From the NCBI RefSeq assembly GCF_019649055.1, contig NW_026570223.1, forward strand, positions 372,001 to 436,000: a stretch of DNA of 64,000 nt. The letters are read 5' to 3'. This document shows, piece by piece, positions 46,422 to 56,700 of this stretch (position 1 is its first letter; each line of letters starts with the position of its first letter). The notes below the pieces were generated by a model, which ran no database searches, had not been told where the DNA came from, and worked only from the letters and a program-made list of their open reading frames with translations. This stretch comes from Paramacrobiotus metropolitanus (Eukaryota > Tardigrada > Eutardigrada > Parachela > Macrobiotidae). Position numbers and translations under genes: made by a program.

Positions 46422-48374
46422 ATGACGCAAACGTCCGCATCCTTCGCGAGTTCCCAACGCCGAGGTACGATCTCCCAGGTTACAGATCGCTGGAAGGATG
46501 CCTTGTCGAAGAACGATTTGTGCGATGTGCAGTTCGCAGTTGGACGCCAATTCGGATCAGTAAAAATATTGGACGCACATAAGTGAGTGCGGCTCAGCAG
46601 AGTCTCGTCTTGTGCGAACAGCCGTGATGTAGTTGCCTTGCTGGCATAATGCGCAACACTGGTTTTTCGATAGGTTGGCTCTCAGCATCAGCAGCGACGT
46701 ATTTCATACCATGTTTTACGGAAGCTTGGCCGAGAAGGGTGACACCGCCATCGATATCCCGGATATTCCTTCCGACGCTTTTAGCAATATGCTCAGGTAC
46801 GCACCTCTAGTCACCGATTTCTTTCTCTGTGCACGTCTAATTCGGATTGTTTTTCCCGATATTTCAGCTACATCTACACTGGTTCAGTAAGCGATATCAA
46901 TCCGGAAAATGCTTTGCAGACACTGTATTGCGCTGATAAGTATGACTTGCCATGGCTGGCTGAGCTCTGCACGGATTTCATTCGCGACGGCTTAAACGCC
47001 GATAACTGCCTGATGTATCTAGAAAATGTTAGTGTAAATACTTTAATAATTCTGTTTGTGCGACCCAAGCCTCAAGTCAAACATTGGCGCCGCCAGGAGC
47101 CAGCAACATTTTCAGCCTGTGCTGGTTCACTTTGAAACACAAGGTTCTTCCTTGCAGACACTCACTCTTCGTGTTGTGTGTGACAGTGTGAATGCCACAT
47201 TTCTGCTTGTCAAATTCGACTGACGATACTTCTGCATGTATCTGTACAGTATAGAGAAGTCTCACAGATCTTTTTGTTTGGATATATGAGTTTTCCCATG
47301 CGCAGGGCAATGTTCTGACAAGCTTAGTCAGTGTGTCATTTCACTACAGGCGCAACGCTGGACTCCGGATTGTGATGTCGTGATGGAGAAGTGCTGGGAC
47401 ATCATAGATGTGTTCAGCGTGAATGTTCTCCAGTCAGAGTATTTCAACAAGTTGGAGCGGACAACGTTGGAGAGGATTCTGCAGCGCAACACACTGTCAG
47501 CGGAGGAGAACGCCGTCTACAGGGCTGTCGAAAAGTATGTGGCGCTCTCGTTATGTACCGTTTGCGTCGTCCCTTCTCTTTTGCTACTAAATGAGTACTT
47601 GTACTAATAACCAATGATTGCGCATCGGCTGTCTGCGTTTAACCTTATGCTCCATTTTATTGAATTCGATGTTTTGTGCGTAGATGGGCGGAAGCCGGCT
47701 GCATTAGCGAGAATCTGCCAATTTCAGTTGCTAATCGCCGCATGATATTGGGTCCGGCATTCTTTCTGGTTCGCTTTCCGCTGCTGACTGACGCTCAGCT
47801 AACTAGCGGGCCGGTTAAGGTTGGTAGATCTTATTGATCATTAATTCTGTCCGGCTGAAAATAATGCGTTCTGTATTTTTAGAGTGGTTTACTGAGTCTT
47901 GAAGAAATGCGTACAGTTTTACTACAAAAACATAAGGCAGACGGAGAAACAGCCAAGGAAGGACCGCCGAAATTCCCTAAGAAACCTCGACAGTGCATAA
48001 TGTGCCCGTTCGCGTCCAAGTATGTTTACAAGCGGATGGAGAAGGTTTTCGTCTTGTACAACAACGACTACTTTTATCCGGCAGAGGTCACAAAAGATAA
48101 TGAGTGTGCCATGTATGGGGAGTATGAAGTGGAGAAAGAAAGGGAGGAAGGTGAGGCTTCCCGTCAGCACATGGCAGTTCGGTCCGCCGATATTTTGAGG
48201 CGTGGTTTGCCAGTGGAAGCACATATTGATGGAGGCTATAAGGAGGCCACCTACGGCGCACTGCGTGCTGGACGACATACCGTCAGTGTGGCCGGTCGAG
48301 AACATAATGTGGGCTGGGTGGAACTGAGGATTGCTGGCCAAAACGTCGATGAATGGAAAGCGGCACAAAAGTAA
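46422..48374 (+). CDS. BTB-BACK protein with Tudor/agenet-like C-terminus (6 exons, 418 aa)
   Basis: Exons 46422-46582, 46674-46796, 46868-47027, 47350-47534, 47684-47819 and 47883-48374 join in phase. BTB domain, about residues 20-125: LCDVQFAVG, HKLALSISSDVFHTMFYG, YIYTG. BACK domain, about 130-250: A-KYDLPWLAELC, ILQRNTLSAEENAVYRAVEKW, as in BTBD1/2/3/6 proteins that recruit Cullin-3. Those relatives usually end in a PHR beta domain, and here that is absent. Instead residues about 290-410 hold two short beta-rich units: VFVLYNNDYFYPAEVTKDNE, then a charged linker, then LPVEAHIDGGYKEATYG and HTVSVAGREHNVGWVELRI. Both resemble Tudor/agenet-type barrels, which is an inference. It may be a Cullin-3 adaptor with a changed substrate-binding end. 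Confidence 0.82.
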
Positions 48375-48510
48375 AGAAATAGGTGTTAGGAAATTTGGAA
48401 TCTAGATCTAGAGAATGTCAGTGCAGATTGACTCACTTAATGCGTTGTGTCGCTTCCTAGTCCGATAGCTTGCTTACTGTAGTTAGCTGCTTTTGTAAAC
48501 TTGTATTTAA
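48375..48510. other. 3' flank of the BTB-BACK gene
   Basis: Short unique sequence that runs into the retrotransposon repeat at 48511. Confidence 0.4.
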
Positions 48511-48637
48511 TTCGTGACGCTCGCCGAAACTGCACTGTAAGACACGTCAGGATTTTATTGATTTGCGGGTTAAAACTGGGGAACACAGAAACTGAAACAT
48601 ATGCCGACAGACTGAAAACAACCAGAACAAACGCCCC
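48511..48637 (-). repeat. Split direct repeat B2
   Basis: 127 bp that looks identical to 48928-49054. It begins TTCGTGACGCTCGCC on the plus strand and forms the outer 3' end of the element. Confidence 0.88.
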
Positions 48638-48672
48638 ATCTAAGAAACCAGAGGAGAGGGCGGGAGGGGAAG

Positions 48673-48927
48673 ATCTTCTGAAGCAAATTCACACCAACGC
48701 TGCAACTAGACAATAATTCTTAGACTGCGTTACTCGCAGCATTTATATAGGCACAGCCACACGCATGGAAAACGACAAGGTAATTAACACGTCCGAGGGA
48801 GAATCTTGCAGCTGGGCGCTGGCCAATAAATCAGACGCGGTGCATTAAGCTGGTGCCGGTGAAGATGATGAAAGGAGGAGGCCGCTCGCTTCTAATTAAC
48901 CGCTTTATCTTCGATAACGCTCATTAA
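48673..48927 (-). repeat. Split direct repeat A2 (longer copy)
   Basis: Matches 52830-53039 from CTTCTGAAGCAAATTC to GCTCATTAA. It carries about 45 extra bases after CTAGACAATAAT, including ATTTATATAGGC, that A1 lacks. It directly abuts B1. Confidence 0.85.
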
Positions 48928-49054
48928 TTCGTGACGCTCGCCGAAACTGCACTGTAAGACACGTCAGGATTTTATTGATTTGCGGGTTAAAACTGGGGAA
49001 CACAGAAACTGAAACATATGCCGACAGACTGAAAACAACCAGAACAAACGCCCC
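48928..49054 (-). repeat. Split direct repeat B1
   Basis: 127 bp matching B2 exactly. It lies just after the recombinase stop codon in element sense and is contiguous with A2. Confidence 0.88.
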
Positions 49055-49074
49055 AAACAACCCCCAAACAGCCA

Positions 49075-49956
49075 TCAATAAAAGGATAGTGGTGGTATAA
49101 TGATATTGCTGCGAACGTAGCGATCCAGCGCCGATGATTTCCAACGGCCAGCGGCTTGGACTTCGTGATACGGCACGTTGTTGGCCAGAGCTGAGGACGC
49201 GGCTCCGATGCGAAAACTATGAGTATGCACAGAAGGATAATCTGGCAACAACTTCCGGAGCGATTGCTCCAGATATAAGCGCGACAAAACGGTACCGTCA
49301 GAAAAAATAAAAAATGCCGATAGTGGGGTACTGAAAACACGAACTGAAATAAATTCTGAATACGCCCGAACGGGGCATACGGATCGTCCGGTAGATTTCA
49401 AAGAGATAGTGTAACCACACCCAAACTGATCAGTCTTCGAACTGGGGATATTAAGCATAACTTGAACACCATCATAAAACACATGGCGCAACTGGATAAA
49501 ATGGCTGTAATAAACAGACGAAACTGCAAATTCGGAGACACGTAAAAACCCGAAATACGCAAAACAAAAGGCGCACCACAATAATATTTGATCATAATGC
49601 GATAACGTGGATGATCGTAGCCGGCATTTGAGAATGCGCATAATGTCCAGAGATACCGGCCGTCTACTGTCGACTGCCACTGGAAGTAGCCGCTGATAAC
49701 CTTTTAAAGCATGGGATATGCGAACTGATGAAGATGGATCAATACTGCCGTGCTCAACAGCGAAATTCGAAATAGCGGCTAAATAGGTTTTAACAGAGGC
49801 AAACTTCAGACCGCGACGAAAAAGATGTGCAATGAAATTCAACACGACAACTTCAGAAATGACAATTTGATCCAATGGAGAGCCAACAAAACGCGCGAAC
49901 TGCTTCACAGCCGACTCATAGGTGCGGCGCGTAGACGCTGAGATATGATGGTGCAT
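49075..49956 (-). CDS. Retrotransposon tyrosine recombinase (293 aa)
   Basis: This enzyme integrates the circular DNA of DIRS-order elements by site-specific recombination rather than by a DDE integrase. Residues 1-95 form the SAM-like core-binding domain (STRRTYESAVKQFARFVG, FASVKTYLAAISNFA). The catalytic domain has Arg139 (GFLRVSEF), His246 and Arg249 (HSFRIGAAS), Trp272 (AGRWKSSAL) and nucleophile Tyr280 (DRYVR). The catalytic set is complete and the frame undisturbed. The start overlaps the RT stop by one base (TAATG), which suggests translation by termination-reinitiation. Confidence 0.92.
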   Translation of the reverse strand: MHHHISASTRRTYESAVKQFARFVGSPLDQIVISEVVVLNFIAHLFRRGLKFASVKTYLAAISNFAVEHGSIDPSSSVRISHALKGYQRLLPVAVDSRRPVSLDIMRILKCRLRSSTLSHYDQILLWCAFCFAYFGFLRVSEFAVSSVYYSHFIQLRHVFYDGVQVMLNIPSSKTDQFGCGYTISLKSTGRSVCPVRAYSEFISVRVFSTPLSAFFIFSDGTVLSRLYLEQSLRKLLPDYPSVHTHSFRIGAASSALANNVPYHEVQAAGRWKSSALDRYVRSNIIIPPLSFY

Positions 49957-51908
49957 TAACTGCCAGGCGGTTGCATCTGTAAAAGGTCATGCCAACAATT
50001 AGGAATGCAAACCGGAGTAAGAGAAGCAGACGGTGCCAGTTTACGAAATCGTTCAAACTGCATGCGAGAAAGAGAATCGGCTATAGAGTTATCGATTCCA
50101 GGGATGTGTTTGATAGTAACGGTGAAATTAGCCAAAGCGGCAGTCATTAAGATTTTACGCATAACGTGCAAAATGAGGTGGTTTTTAGAATTTAACGAAG
50201 ACCAACAGTTAACAACCGCTAAATTGTCACAATGAAACATTATTTTTCGACCACGAAAACGATCACGCCAAGCGATGCATGCCAGATGAATTGGAAGTAT
50301 TTCCAAAAATGCTATACATTGTTCCATAAACTGCGGGGATGGCCATTGTAAAGCAAACCACTGTCCATCATAATAAGCTGCACAACCCGTACCGGCTGCA
50401 GCATCGGTATACAGGTGTATAATATCAGGTAACGACCACTTGACTGCCAAAAACGATGCAGTGCCATTCCACTGCGGCAAAAATTTGTTCCACCAGAGCA
50501 AATCATCACGGACATTTTTGTCTAATAAGATCTCAGTTCCATTAGAACATGACAAAATGTGAATCAAACGGCGGGTGAACAAGCGACCGGCCGGCACGCA
50601 CTTAGCAGCAAACTGTAACGATCCAATTAAACTTTGTAATTCGCGTTTAGTGCAGCACGATTTACTTAGCCACTGCTTAACCAACGACATGATCTCTTGT
50701 AATTTACCAGCTGGAAGGGACAAAGTTTGTTCAACAGAATTCAACAGGATACCCAAAAACGGGAGGGATGTGCACGGATTTACGGCTTTATCGGGTGATA
50801 AGGGTACACCCAACTCATCACACACAGAAATCATAATATCAACTAAAGCCGCACAGCCAGCCAAAGCCCGAGCAATGAATAAAAAATCATCAACATAATG
50901 CAAAAAAGAACTTAATTTCGAGCGATTAGCGACAATCCAGTGAATCGCTTCAGACACTAGACAAAATAAACGAGGAGATGAACGACACCCAAAGGGCAAG
51001 ACGATATCATAAAAGTAATTAGGACCAATTTTAAAACCAAGCAAATGCCAGTCATCACGTCTGACAGGGATTAATCTAAATGCATGCTTGATATCTTGCT
51101 TGGCCATAACTGCGCCGACACCGGTATTAATTAACATTTCAACTGCATCATCAATCGCACAATACGACACGGTATAGGCATTGCCATCAATATAATCGTT
51201 CACACTATGACCATCAGGACTGGAGAGATTCAAAATAATGCGATGACCGGCGGGTTTTTTCGGGATGACAGAGAGGGGACTAACCGAAAAAACGCGGAAA
51301 GGTGGAGTTGAAAAAGGGCCAACCGTGTGGCCAAGAACTATTTCTTTTTGTACAGACTTTTCAATAAGCGGTTGATTTTCACAAGCAGATTTAGCATTAG
51401 GCGTGAAACGAGAACATACAGGCCCAAAGTAGCCTAAATCGGCACCATTAGATAACATGTCAACAATGCCACTTACAAAGCGCCGATCAGGATGATTAAC
51501 CAGAAGACGCTGAAATGCCTCAGGTCTAAGAGGTGTCGATCCGGTTGGTAGCGGCTTCACCAATGTTGAGTCGCTTTGTGCACGTGCGTAAACCATGGGC
51601 ACCGGAATCGCAGGCGGAACAACGGTGCAGTTTACCGTACTGACACGGTGGTGAGCAAAATCCTCGCTGCCACTGAGAACAGAGAGGGTCATCCCTCTCG
51701 CCGCGCCCTCGAAAAAGCTGCTGATCTTGTCCGACGGAAGATGATGATTCAGGAAGACGTAACGGACAGTTCCGGATCCAGTGACCGGGAACATTGCATT
51801 TGTAGCAACAATAGCCAGCAGGTGGGAAACGCCCGGCAGGTGGAGTAGCTTGAGCGGGTTGGCGATAGTTTCCAAAATTTTGCAGAAAACATTCGCGGTA
51901 AATGTCAT
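49956..51908 (-). CDS. Retrotransposon reverse transcriptase-RNase H polyprotein (650 aa)
   Basis: The reverse transcriptase core starts near residue 125 and contains SVIPKKPAGHRIILNLSSP, DIKHAFRLIPVRRDDWHLLG, LPFGCRSSPRLF and the active-site YVDD (FLHYVDDFLF), followed by LPFLGILLN. The RNase H domain is at about residues 500-620: LYTDAAAGTGCAAYY, FLEILPI and HCDNLAVVNCW supply the acidic residues, and GIDNSIADSLSR is the usual end. DIRS-order elements share this arrangement. The frame from 51908 to about 51530 overlaps gag in another register, so the RT is probably made by frameshifting or reinitiation rather than from the first Met. No stop or frameshift is seen inside. Confidence 0.92.
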   Translation of the reverse strand: MTFTANVFCKILETIANPLKLLHLPGVSHLLAIVATNAMFPVTGSGTVRYVFLNHHLPSDKISSFFEGAARGMTLSVLSGSEDFAHHRVSTVNCTVVPPAIPVPMVYARAQSDSTLVKPLPTGSTPLRPEAFQRLLVNHPDRRFVSGIVDMLSNGADLGYFGPVCSRFTPNAKSACENQPLIEKSVQKEIVLGHTVGPFSTPPFRVFSVSPLSVIPKKPAGHRIILNLSSPDGHSVNDYIDGNAYTVSYCAIDDAVEMLINTGVGAVMAKQDIKHAFRLIPVRRDDWHLLGFKIGPNYFYDIVLPFGCRSSPRLFCLVSEAIHWIVANRSKLSSFLHYVDDFLFIARALAGCAALVDIMISVCDELGVPLSPDKAVNPCTSLPFLGILLNSVEQTLSLPAGKLQEIMSLVKQWLSKSCCTKRELQSLIGSLQFAAKCVPAGRLFTRRLIHILSCSNGTEILLDKNVRDDLLWWNKFLPQWNGTASFLAVKWSLPDIIHLYTDAAAGTGCAAYYDGQWFALQWPSPQFMEQCIAFLEILPIHLACIAWRDRFRGRKIMFHCDNLAVVNCWSSLNSKNHLILHVMRKILMTAALANFTVTIKHIPGIDNSIADSLSRMQFERFRKLAPSASLTPVCIPNCWHDLLQMQPPGS

Positions 51909-52740
51909 TATGAGTGATGGACCAAATAGACGGCACCGTAGGATTCATACGGGCAAACATGCGGAAACGGATGTCATAATCAAGCCACTGAGTTGACTTA
52001 TTGGGATCCACAAATCTGGCAATTAAATCCAAATACTTCATCATGGGAGCAACAAACTCAGGCCGGTTATAAGTCCGATAACGGAAGAAAATATGATAAG
52101 CTCGGACCCACTGCGCAAAGGTCATAGATGAAGCCCGTCGGCTTGCAGAGCTTACGATAGACACATGACCCAAATCATCTCGGCGTATTTTCGGCGATGA
52201 AAAATCAGTCGCATGCGTAACAGGCATTAGCTCGAGAAAATCGATAAAGACAGAGTGGTCAAACAACAAGGGAACCAACTTGTCTGACACCGAAGGCAAA
52301 TCACTGATATCGGCTGACGGGATAGCATGCTGAGAGGACAGCTTAAGACCCGAACGGTCAAAGAATTGTGAACTACTATTCCCGGTTGGAACGTAAACTA
52401 CACTGCCATTACCTGCAGCAATCTGAGTACCGGCGTTCGTGGCATTGTGAACCGGAGAAGCCGATGATAAACGGGAAACAGAATCATTCGTCAGCTTGGC
52501 AATTTCCTCAGATAGCTGCTTATGCTTGACAATTAGCTCCGCCAATGCATCAGCACGGGAATCAACAGAAGAGGTGATTTTTAAACCTGCGTTGCGTCGC
52601 GTAGAAGCTTTCTTGGCAACACCACCGACGATAGGCTTTTTAGGTGGCATAATGACGATTTGAATACAACGCAAAACGAAAATAACTGATGAAACCAATA
52701 ACAAATATAGCCGTCGATGAAAGGAAAACCTTATCTGCAT
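51526..52740 (-). CDS. Retrotransposon Gag-like protein (up to 404 aa)
   Basis: This should coat the element RNA. The frame opens at 52740, but the second Met at 52650 (MPPKKPIVGG, very basic) is a more typical Gag start. It has a short coiled-coil segment (ADALAELIVKHKQLSEEI), a helical central region (MTFAQWVRAYHIFFRYRTYN) and a CCHC zinc knuckle (CYKCNVPGHWIRNC). A second cysteine-histidine cluster (CSQWQRGFCSPPCQYGKLH, then CSAC) recalls a CCCH finger and is common in DIRS-type Gag. Its last 380 bases overlap the RT frame. Confidence 0.85.
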   Translation of the reverse strand: MQIRFSFHRRLYLLLVSSVIFVLRCIQIVIMPPKKPIVGGVAKKASTRRNAGLKITSSVDSRADALAELIVKHKQLSEEIAKLTNDSVSRLSSASPVHNATNAGTQIAAGNGSVVYVPTGNSSSQFFDRSGLKLSSQHAIPSADISDLPSVSDKLVPLLFDHSVFIDFLELMPVTHATDFSSPKIRRDDLGHVSIVSSASRRASSMTFAQWVRAYHIFFRYRTYNRPEFVAPMMKYLDLIARFVDPNKSTQWLDYDIRFRMFARMNPTVPSIWSITHNDIYRECFLQNFGNYRQPAQATPPAGRFPPAGYCCYKCNVPGHWIRNCPLRLPESSSSVGQDQQLFRGRGERDDPLCSQWQRGFCSPPCQYGKLHRCSACDSGAHGLRTCTKRLNIGEAATNRIDTS

Positions 52741-52829
52741 ATAACTATCTATTCACATGCACCAAAGAATGAAACTAAAAGTCGATAAGAACTTTACTTG
52801 AGTAAGTTGAAAACACCGAAAGGTCACGT

Positions 52830-53039
52830 CTTCTGAAGCAAATTCACACCAACGCTGCAACTAGACAATAATCAGTAATTAACACGACAAGGTAATTAAC
52901 ACGTCCGAGGGAGAATCTTGCAGCTGGGCGCTGGCCAATAAATCAGACGCGGTGCATTAAGCTGGTGCCGGTGAAGATGATGAAAGGAGGAGGCCGCTCG
53001 CTTCTAATTAACCGCTTTATCTTCGATAACGCTCATTAA
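52830..53039 (-). repeat. Split direct repeat A1 (shorter copy)
   Basis: About 210 bp that begins the element in its own sense. It matches A2 apart from the missing 45 bp segment, in whose place is a short duplicated phrase (GTAATTAACACGACAAG). Confidence 0.85.
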
Positions 53040-53777
53040 AAAGCCTTCGCTTTCGTTGTATGGAATGGATTGTTTGTAAAGTGGATGTGCTTTTTTCAGA
53101 CTGCAAATTTGAAAAAAAGTGTAAAAAATGACATCCATAGTTCAGATCACGTACGATGACACTTTCACGATCCTGTACTATCTGACCGTAATTTTATCAA
53201 ACGTTGGGCAGTCGTGTGTTACAGAACAAAAAGGGTCTAAGGGACAGCAACGGCAAAGTCACGTAAATTCGTCATGTCGCCCTGCTTATGAAATATCAGG
53301 ACGCCGCTTTTGTGCGTCGGCTAAGTGGTAACCGCTCAAGGATCCACCGCCGGCAGGCAGCTACGTTCGTCTAGCTATTCTGGTAAATCTGGGACGTCTT
53401 CCTTTTACCGCCAGGGCGGCAATTACTTCATTCGACCGCTGCATCCGGTAATGGTCGTTTTCTGTCATCGTGCGCCGGCATACCGGCTTAATGTTAAGAA
53501 CTTCATATTTCATTCTGAAATACACCGTGTTTTCATTTTGCCCTTAGGCGCGTAAATAATTTTACAGCTACTGCGAGTGCGAACGCCTGCAGGCTGCAGA
53601 ATGAATGTGCACGAAACACGACCAAAATTGCAAAATGCAGGTGTTTAGTATAGTGTTCACTACCACGCTGTCGGGGATTGCACGCCTGTTGTATACAGTT
53701 AACATGGACATCTGACATTCACCACAAATTCTAGCGAACCAAACGGGACGTTTTTGTCTTCCCCGGTGACAAAAATA
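53040..53777. other. Upstream region of the channel gene
   Basis: The small frame at 53128-53331 shows no channel or other domain. Presumed promoter and leader of the next gene. Confidence 0.35.
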
Positions 53778-56700
53778 ATGCAGTCCATGGATAAAGTGGC
53801 CAAGTACGTAGATAAATAATCTGAACCCTTATCGAATACGTGATGTACTTTAATATATTGCAGCTACAACGCCCCCTGCGTTGTGCTGGGGAAGCCGCGA
53901 CTATGGTGGATCTTCCTTCTCTCCAGCATCCTGACGCCCTTCATCCTGGCATTTTTTGTCCTGGTCTTCCGTTTCACTCGTTATTTCGCCTACAAACGAC
54001 GAATGGAGGGCATGGCCAAGACCAGCATTGTTATTAACCGTGAACAACGATATGGACCCAAAGGTATTCAACGGCTTGGCAGCGTCCATGCTTTCCAGTA
54101 TTTCACAAAAAAAATTGACCTCAGTAAAAATGTGTGAAGACAACAATTGTTCGACTCTGAATTATTAATAATGATTTAATCATGCACTTATTTTTTTCAA
54201 GTGATATTTTTGTCCAGCTTGTTAGCAGGTTTTAAAATTTAAAAAGCGGTAAAATGTTTGACTTGCACAAGCTTTCTTTCCACAAGTACATTCTGGTGAT
54301 TTCCAATTCATCCGAAAAAGGTTTTAATTTAATGTAGATTTAACAATAAATGCGCATTTATTAACATTAAATGTACTTTTTAAACGGGCATTTTTCTAGT
54401 AATAAAATTTATCTCCTGTTTGTCCTAGTAACATCGTGGCGTGTCGGAGAGGTATGGCGGTGGTTCAAGAATATGCAAATGGTGGAGGATAACATTGTCG
54501 TTTTGCTCATTCGCAATTTTGCTGACCATGTGGTCAATCCACGTTATTTTGCCGGCAAACTTATGGTAGGATTTACGTACTTAAACACTGGAGGTACACA
54601 CTGGGGTTTCATAACACAACAATCATATTTCCAGTTGCTGCTGGAGTTCTGCTTCAGTATGGGCTCGCTGTTCATCTATTACCAAGATGTCTCAACGAGG
54701 TACAGTAACTGCATGTCCTGTGATCCGCACAGTGTCGGGGCATTTTTGTTGTACGCGGTTTGTCCGTGAATGTAGTAAAATTGTCGATGTGGAGATTTGT
54801 CGGCCGTTTATGCGGAATGTCAGCCAGCAAGTGGACTTCGCCTTCAACTGTTTCTTTCTCTTCCATTTTATCATGCGAGTACGTGGGGATGACACTTAAT
54901 TACGCTCACTAACTTGTTACTATTTTAGTCATGAAATTATGGGATACTAATGCAAAGTGCGTTGTGCAGTTTTGGGCGTCCGAAGAGAAAATCATCATGA
55001 TCTTTGATCTATACAGCATCATCGACTATTTCACCGTTCCGCCGGCTTTCGTCGGACTGATATTAGACCGGCGCTGGGTTGGTACGTTACGCTCATCTGT
55101 CGCCCCTTGCTTCTTCCTTGGTTATCATTAAACGTTCAACTCCACAGGTCTGCGATTTCTCCGTGTGATCTATCTACGCAAAGTGTCTACACTCTTAGCG
55201 GCACTGCGCATTCTAAAATCTCCACCCCACATCAAACTCCTGCAACTGGGATTAACATGGATCGCTATTTTACTGGCAGCTGGCGGCTTCTTTCATTTGG
55301 TAAACGAATGGCAGCTATGCATGGTCCCGTAACCTGCAGTACCGGGCATATGTGGTTACAGCTGGACGCTTCGGGTGACTTCTTCTTCACCGATTACAAC
55401 GGCCAGCGCGTATCATACTGGGAATACTGCTATTTCGCCTTCACCACCATGTCGACCATCGGCGGTTCGGAGACCAATCCCAAGACGATCCTCGCCAAAT
55501 TGTGCAACTGCATTCTTGTCTTCATCGTTTTGGTAAACTAACAAATTAACCATGAGAATTTTTGTCGGGGTCCTTGCTAACTAGAACTTGAAATATTTCT
55601 AGGCTGTCATTTGTTTTGCCATACCGGATGTAAAAGACATGATGGGATCGCGAAAAAAGTGGGCCGGCGAGCATCGAGCCGTACATAACGAAAGGTGGAT
55701 AAGGAAATTTTAAACCGTACCGTTACTTTAAGACATTGTTAGTAAAGGTTTATGTGACAAAAATCCATCTTTTTAAGTTATGGCTTAGTAAAGTTCACAG
55801 TGTGATAAACTTTGTAACTGGACAGGCACATTGTGGTGTGCGGTGACGTCTCCTTCGACTCGGTGTACTCACTTTTTATGGAACTCTTCCATCCGGATCG
55901 CGATGTACACGATATCAAAATCATCTGTCTGGACGAGTATGTGAACCATCTTAACAACAGACTATAACATACAGAAATAATGAATTTTTCGAAGGCGTGA
56001 ACCCGATCTGGAGTTTACGCGTTTTCTCAAGCGCAACACCTGGCGTATCGGCTACCTACAGGGCTCGGTACTGGAACTGGAGGATCTGCGGCGAGCTAAA
56101 TTGCACGAAGCCGACGCGTGTATGATTTTAGCCAACAAGACCGCAGCCGATATTGACGCCGAGGATAGCAGTAATATTATGTGTGTGGTTGCCGTCAAGA
56201 ACTACCATCCCAAAGTGCGGGTGATCATGCAGCTCCTGCAGTATCGCAGCAAGGTATGCCGACTACAGATACATCATAATCAGCTGCAGAATATAACATT
56301 GTCCGTTACGTTGCGTTACACAGCACTAGCTTTTTGACTTCGCCACTGAAAATTTACTATCCCGGTTAGCAGAAATTCTAAATTCTGTGACACTGTAGAC
56401 ATACCTCACCAGCATCCCTAACTGGGACCCGATGGGGGGCGACGATGTCATCTGCTTGCCGGAAATCAAACTAGGACTAATCGCGCAGAGCTGCATCGCA
56501 CCCGGCTTTTCAACATTGTTGTCCAACATGTTTGCCGCGCGCTCCGGGGAATCGGGACGAAGCTGCGTAGGTAGCGGCATCTACAACGCTCTTTCTCAGT
56601 TGTCATTCCTTGTAAATTTTTTTAGCCCGAATACATGGAGAACTACTTGGCCGGGTATGTATGATACTGCTGACACTCGATGTGATGTCAATTTATTAAT

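Larger units (their letters stand above)
48511..53039 (-). mobile_element. Complete tyrosine-recombinase retrotransposon (DIRS order, Ngaro-like) with split direct repeats
   Basis: Read on the minus strand the order is A1 (53039-52830), gag, RT-RNase H, tyrosine recombinase, B1 (49054-48928), A2 (48927-48673), B2 (48637-48511). The A1-ORFs-B1-A2-B2 split-direct-repeat plan is that of Ngaro and PAT elements. Classical DIRS elements instead have inverted terminal repeats and an internal complementary region. No methyltransferase frame is present, which favours Ngaro-like. All three frames are open with catalytic residues in place, and the two B copies look identical over 127 bp, so the insertion appears young and possibly competent. 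Confidence 0.88.

Noticed and set aside
48511-49054. Repeats at 48511 and 48928 read as a simple tandem duplication after the BTB gene
   Set aside because: The third related block at 52830-53039 and the recombinase ORF show they are split direct repeats of one retrotransposon.
49075-52740. LTR retrotransposon or retrovirus
   Set aside because: No DDE integrase, protease or envelope; integration enzyme is a tyrosine recombinase and there are no long terminal repeats in LTR arrangement.
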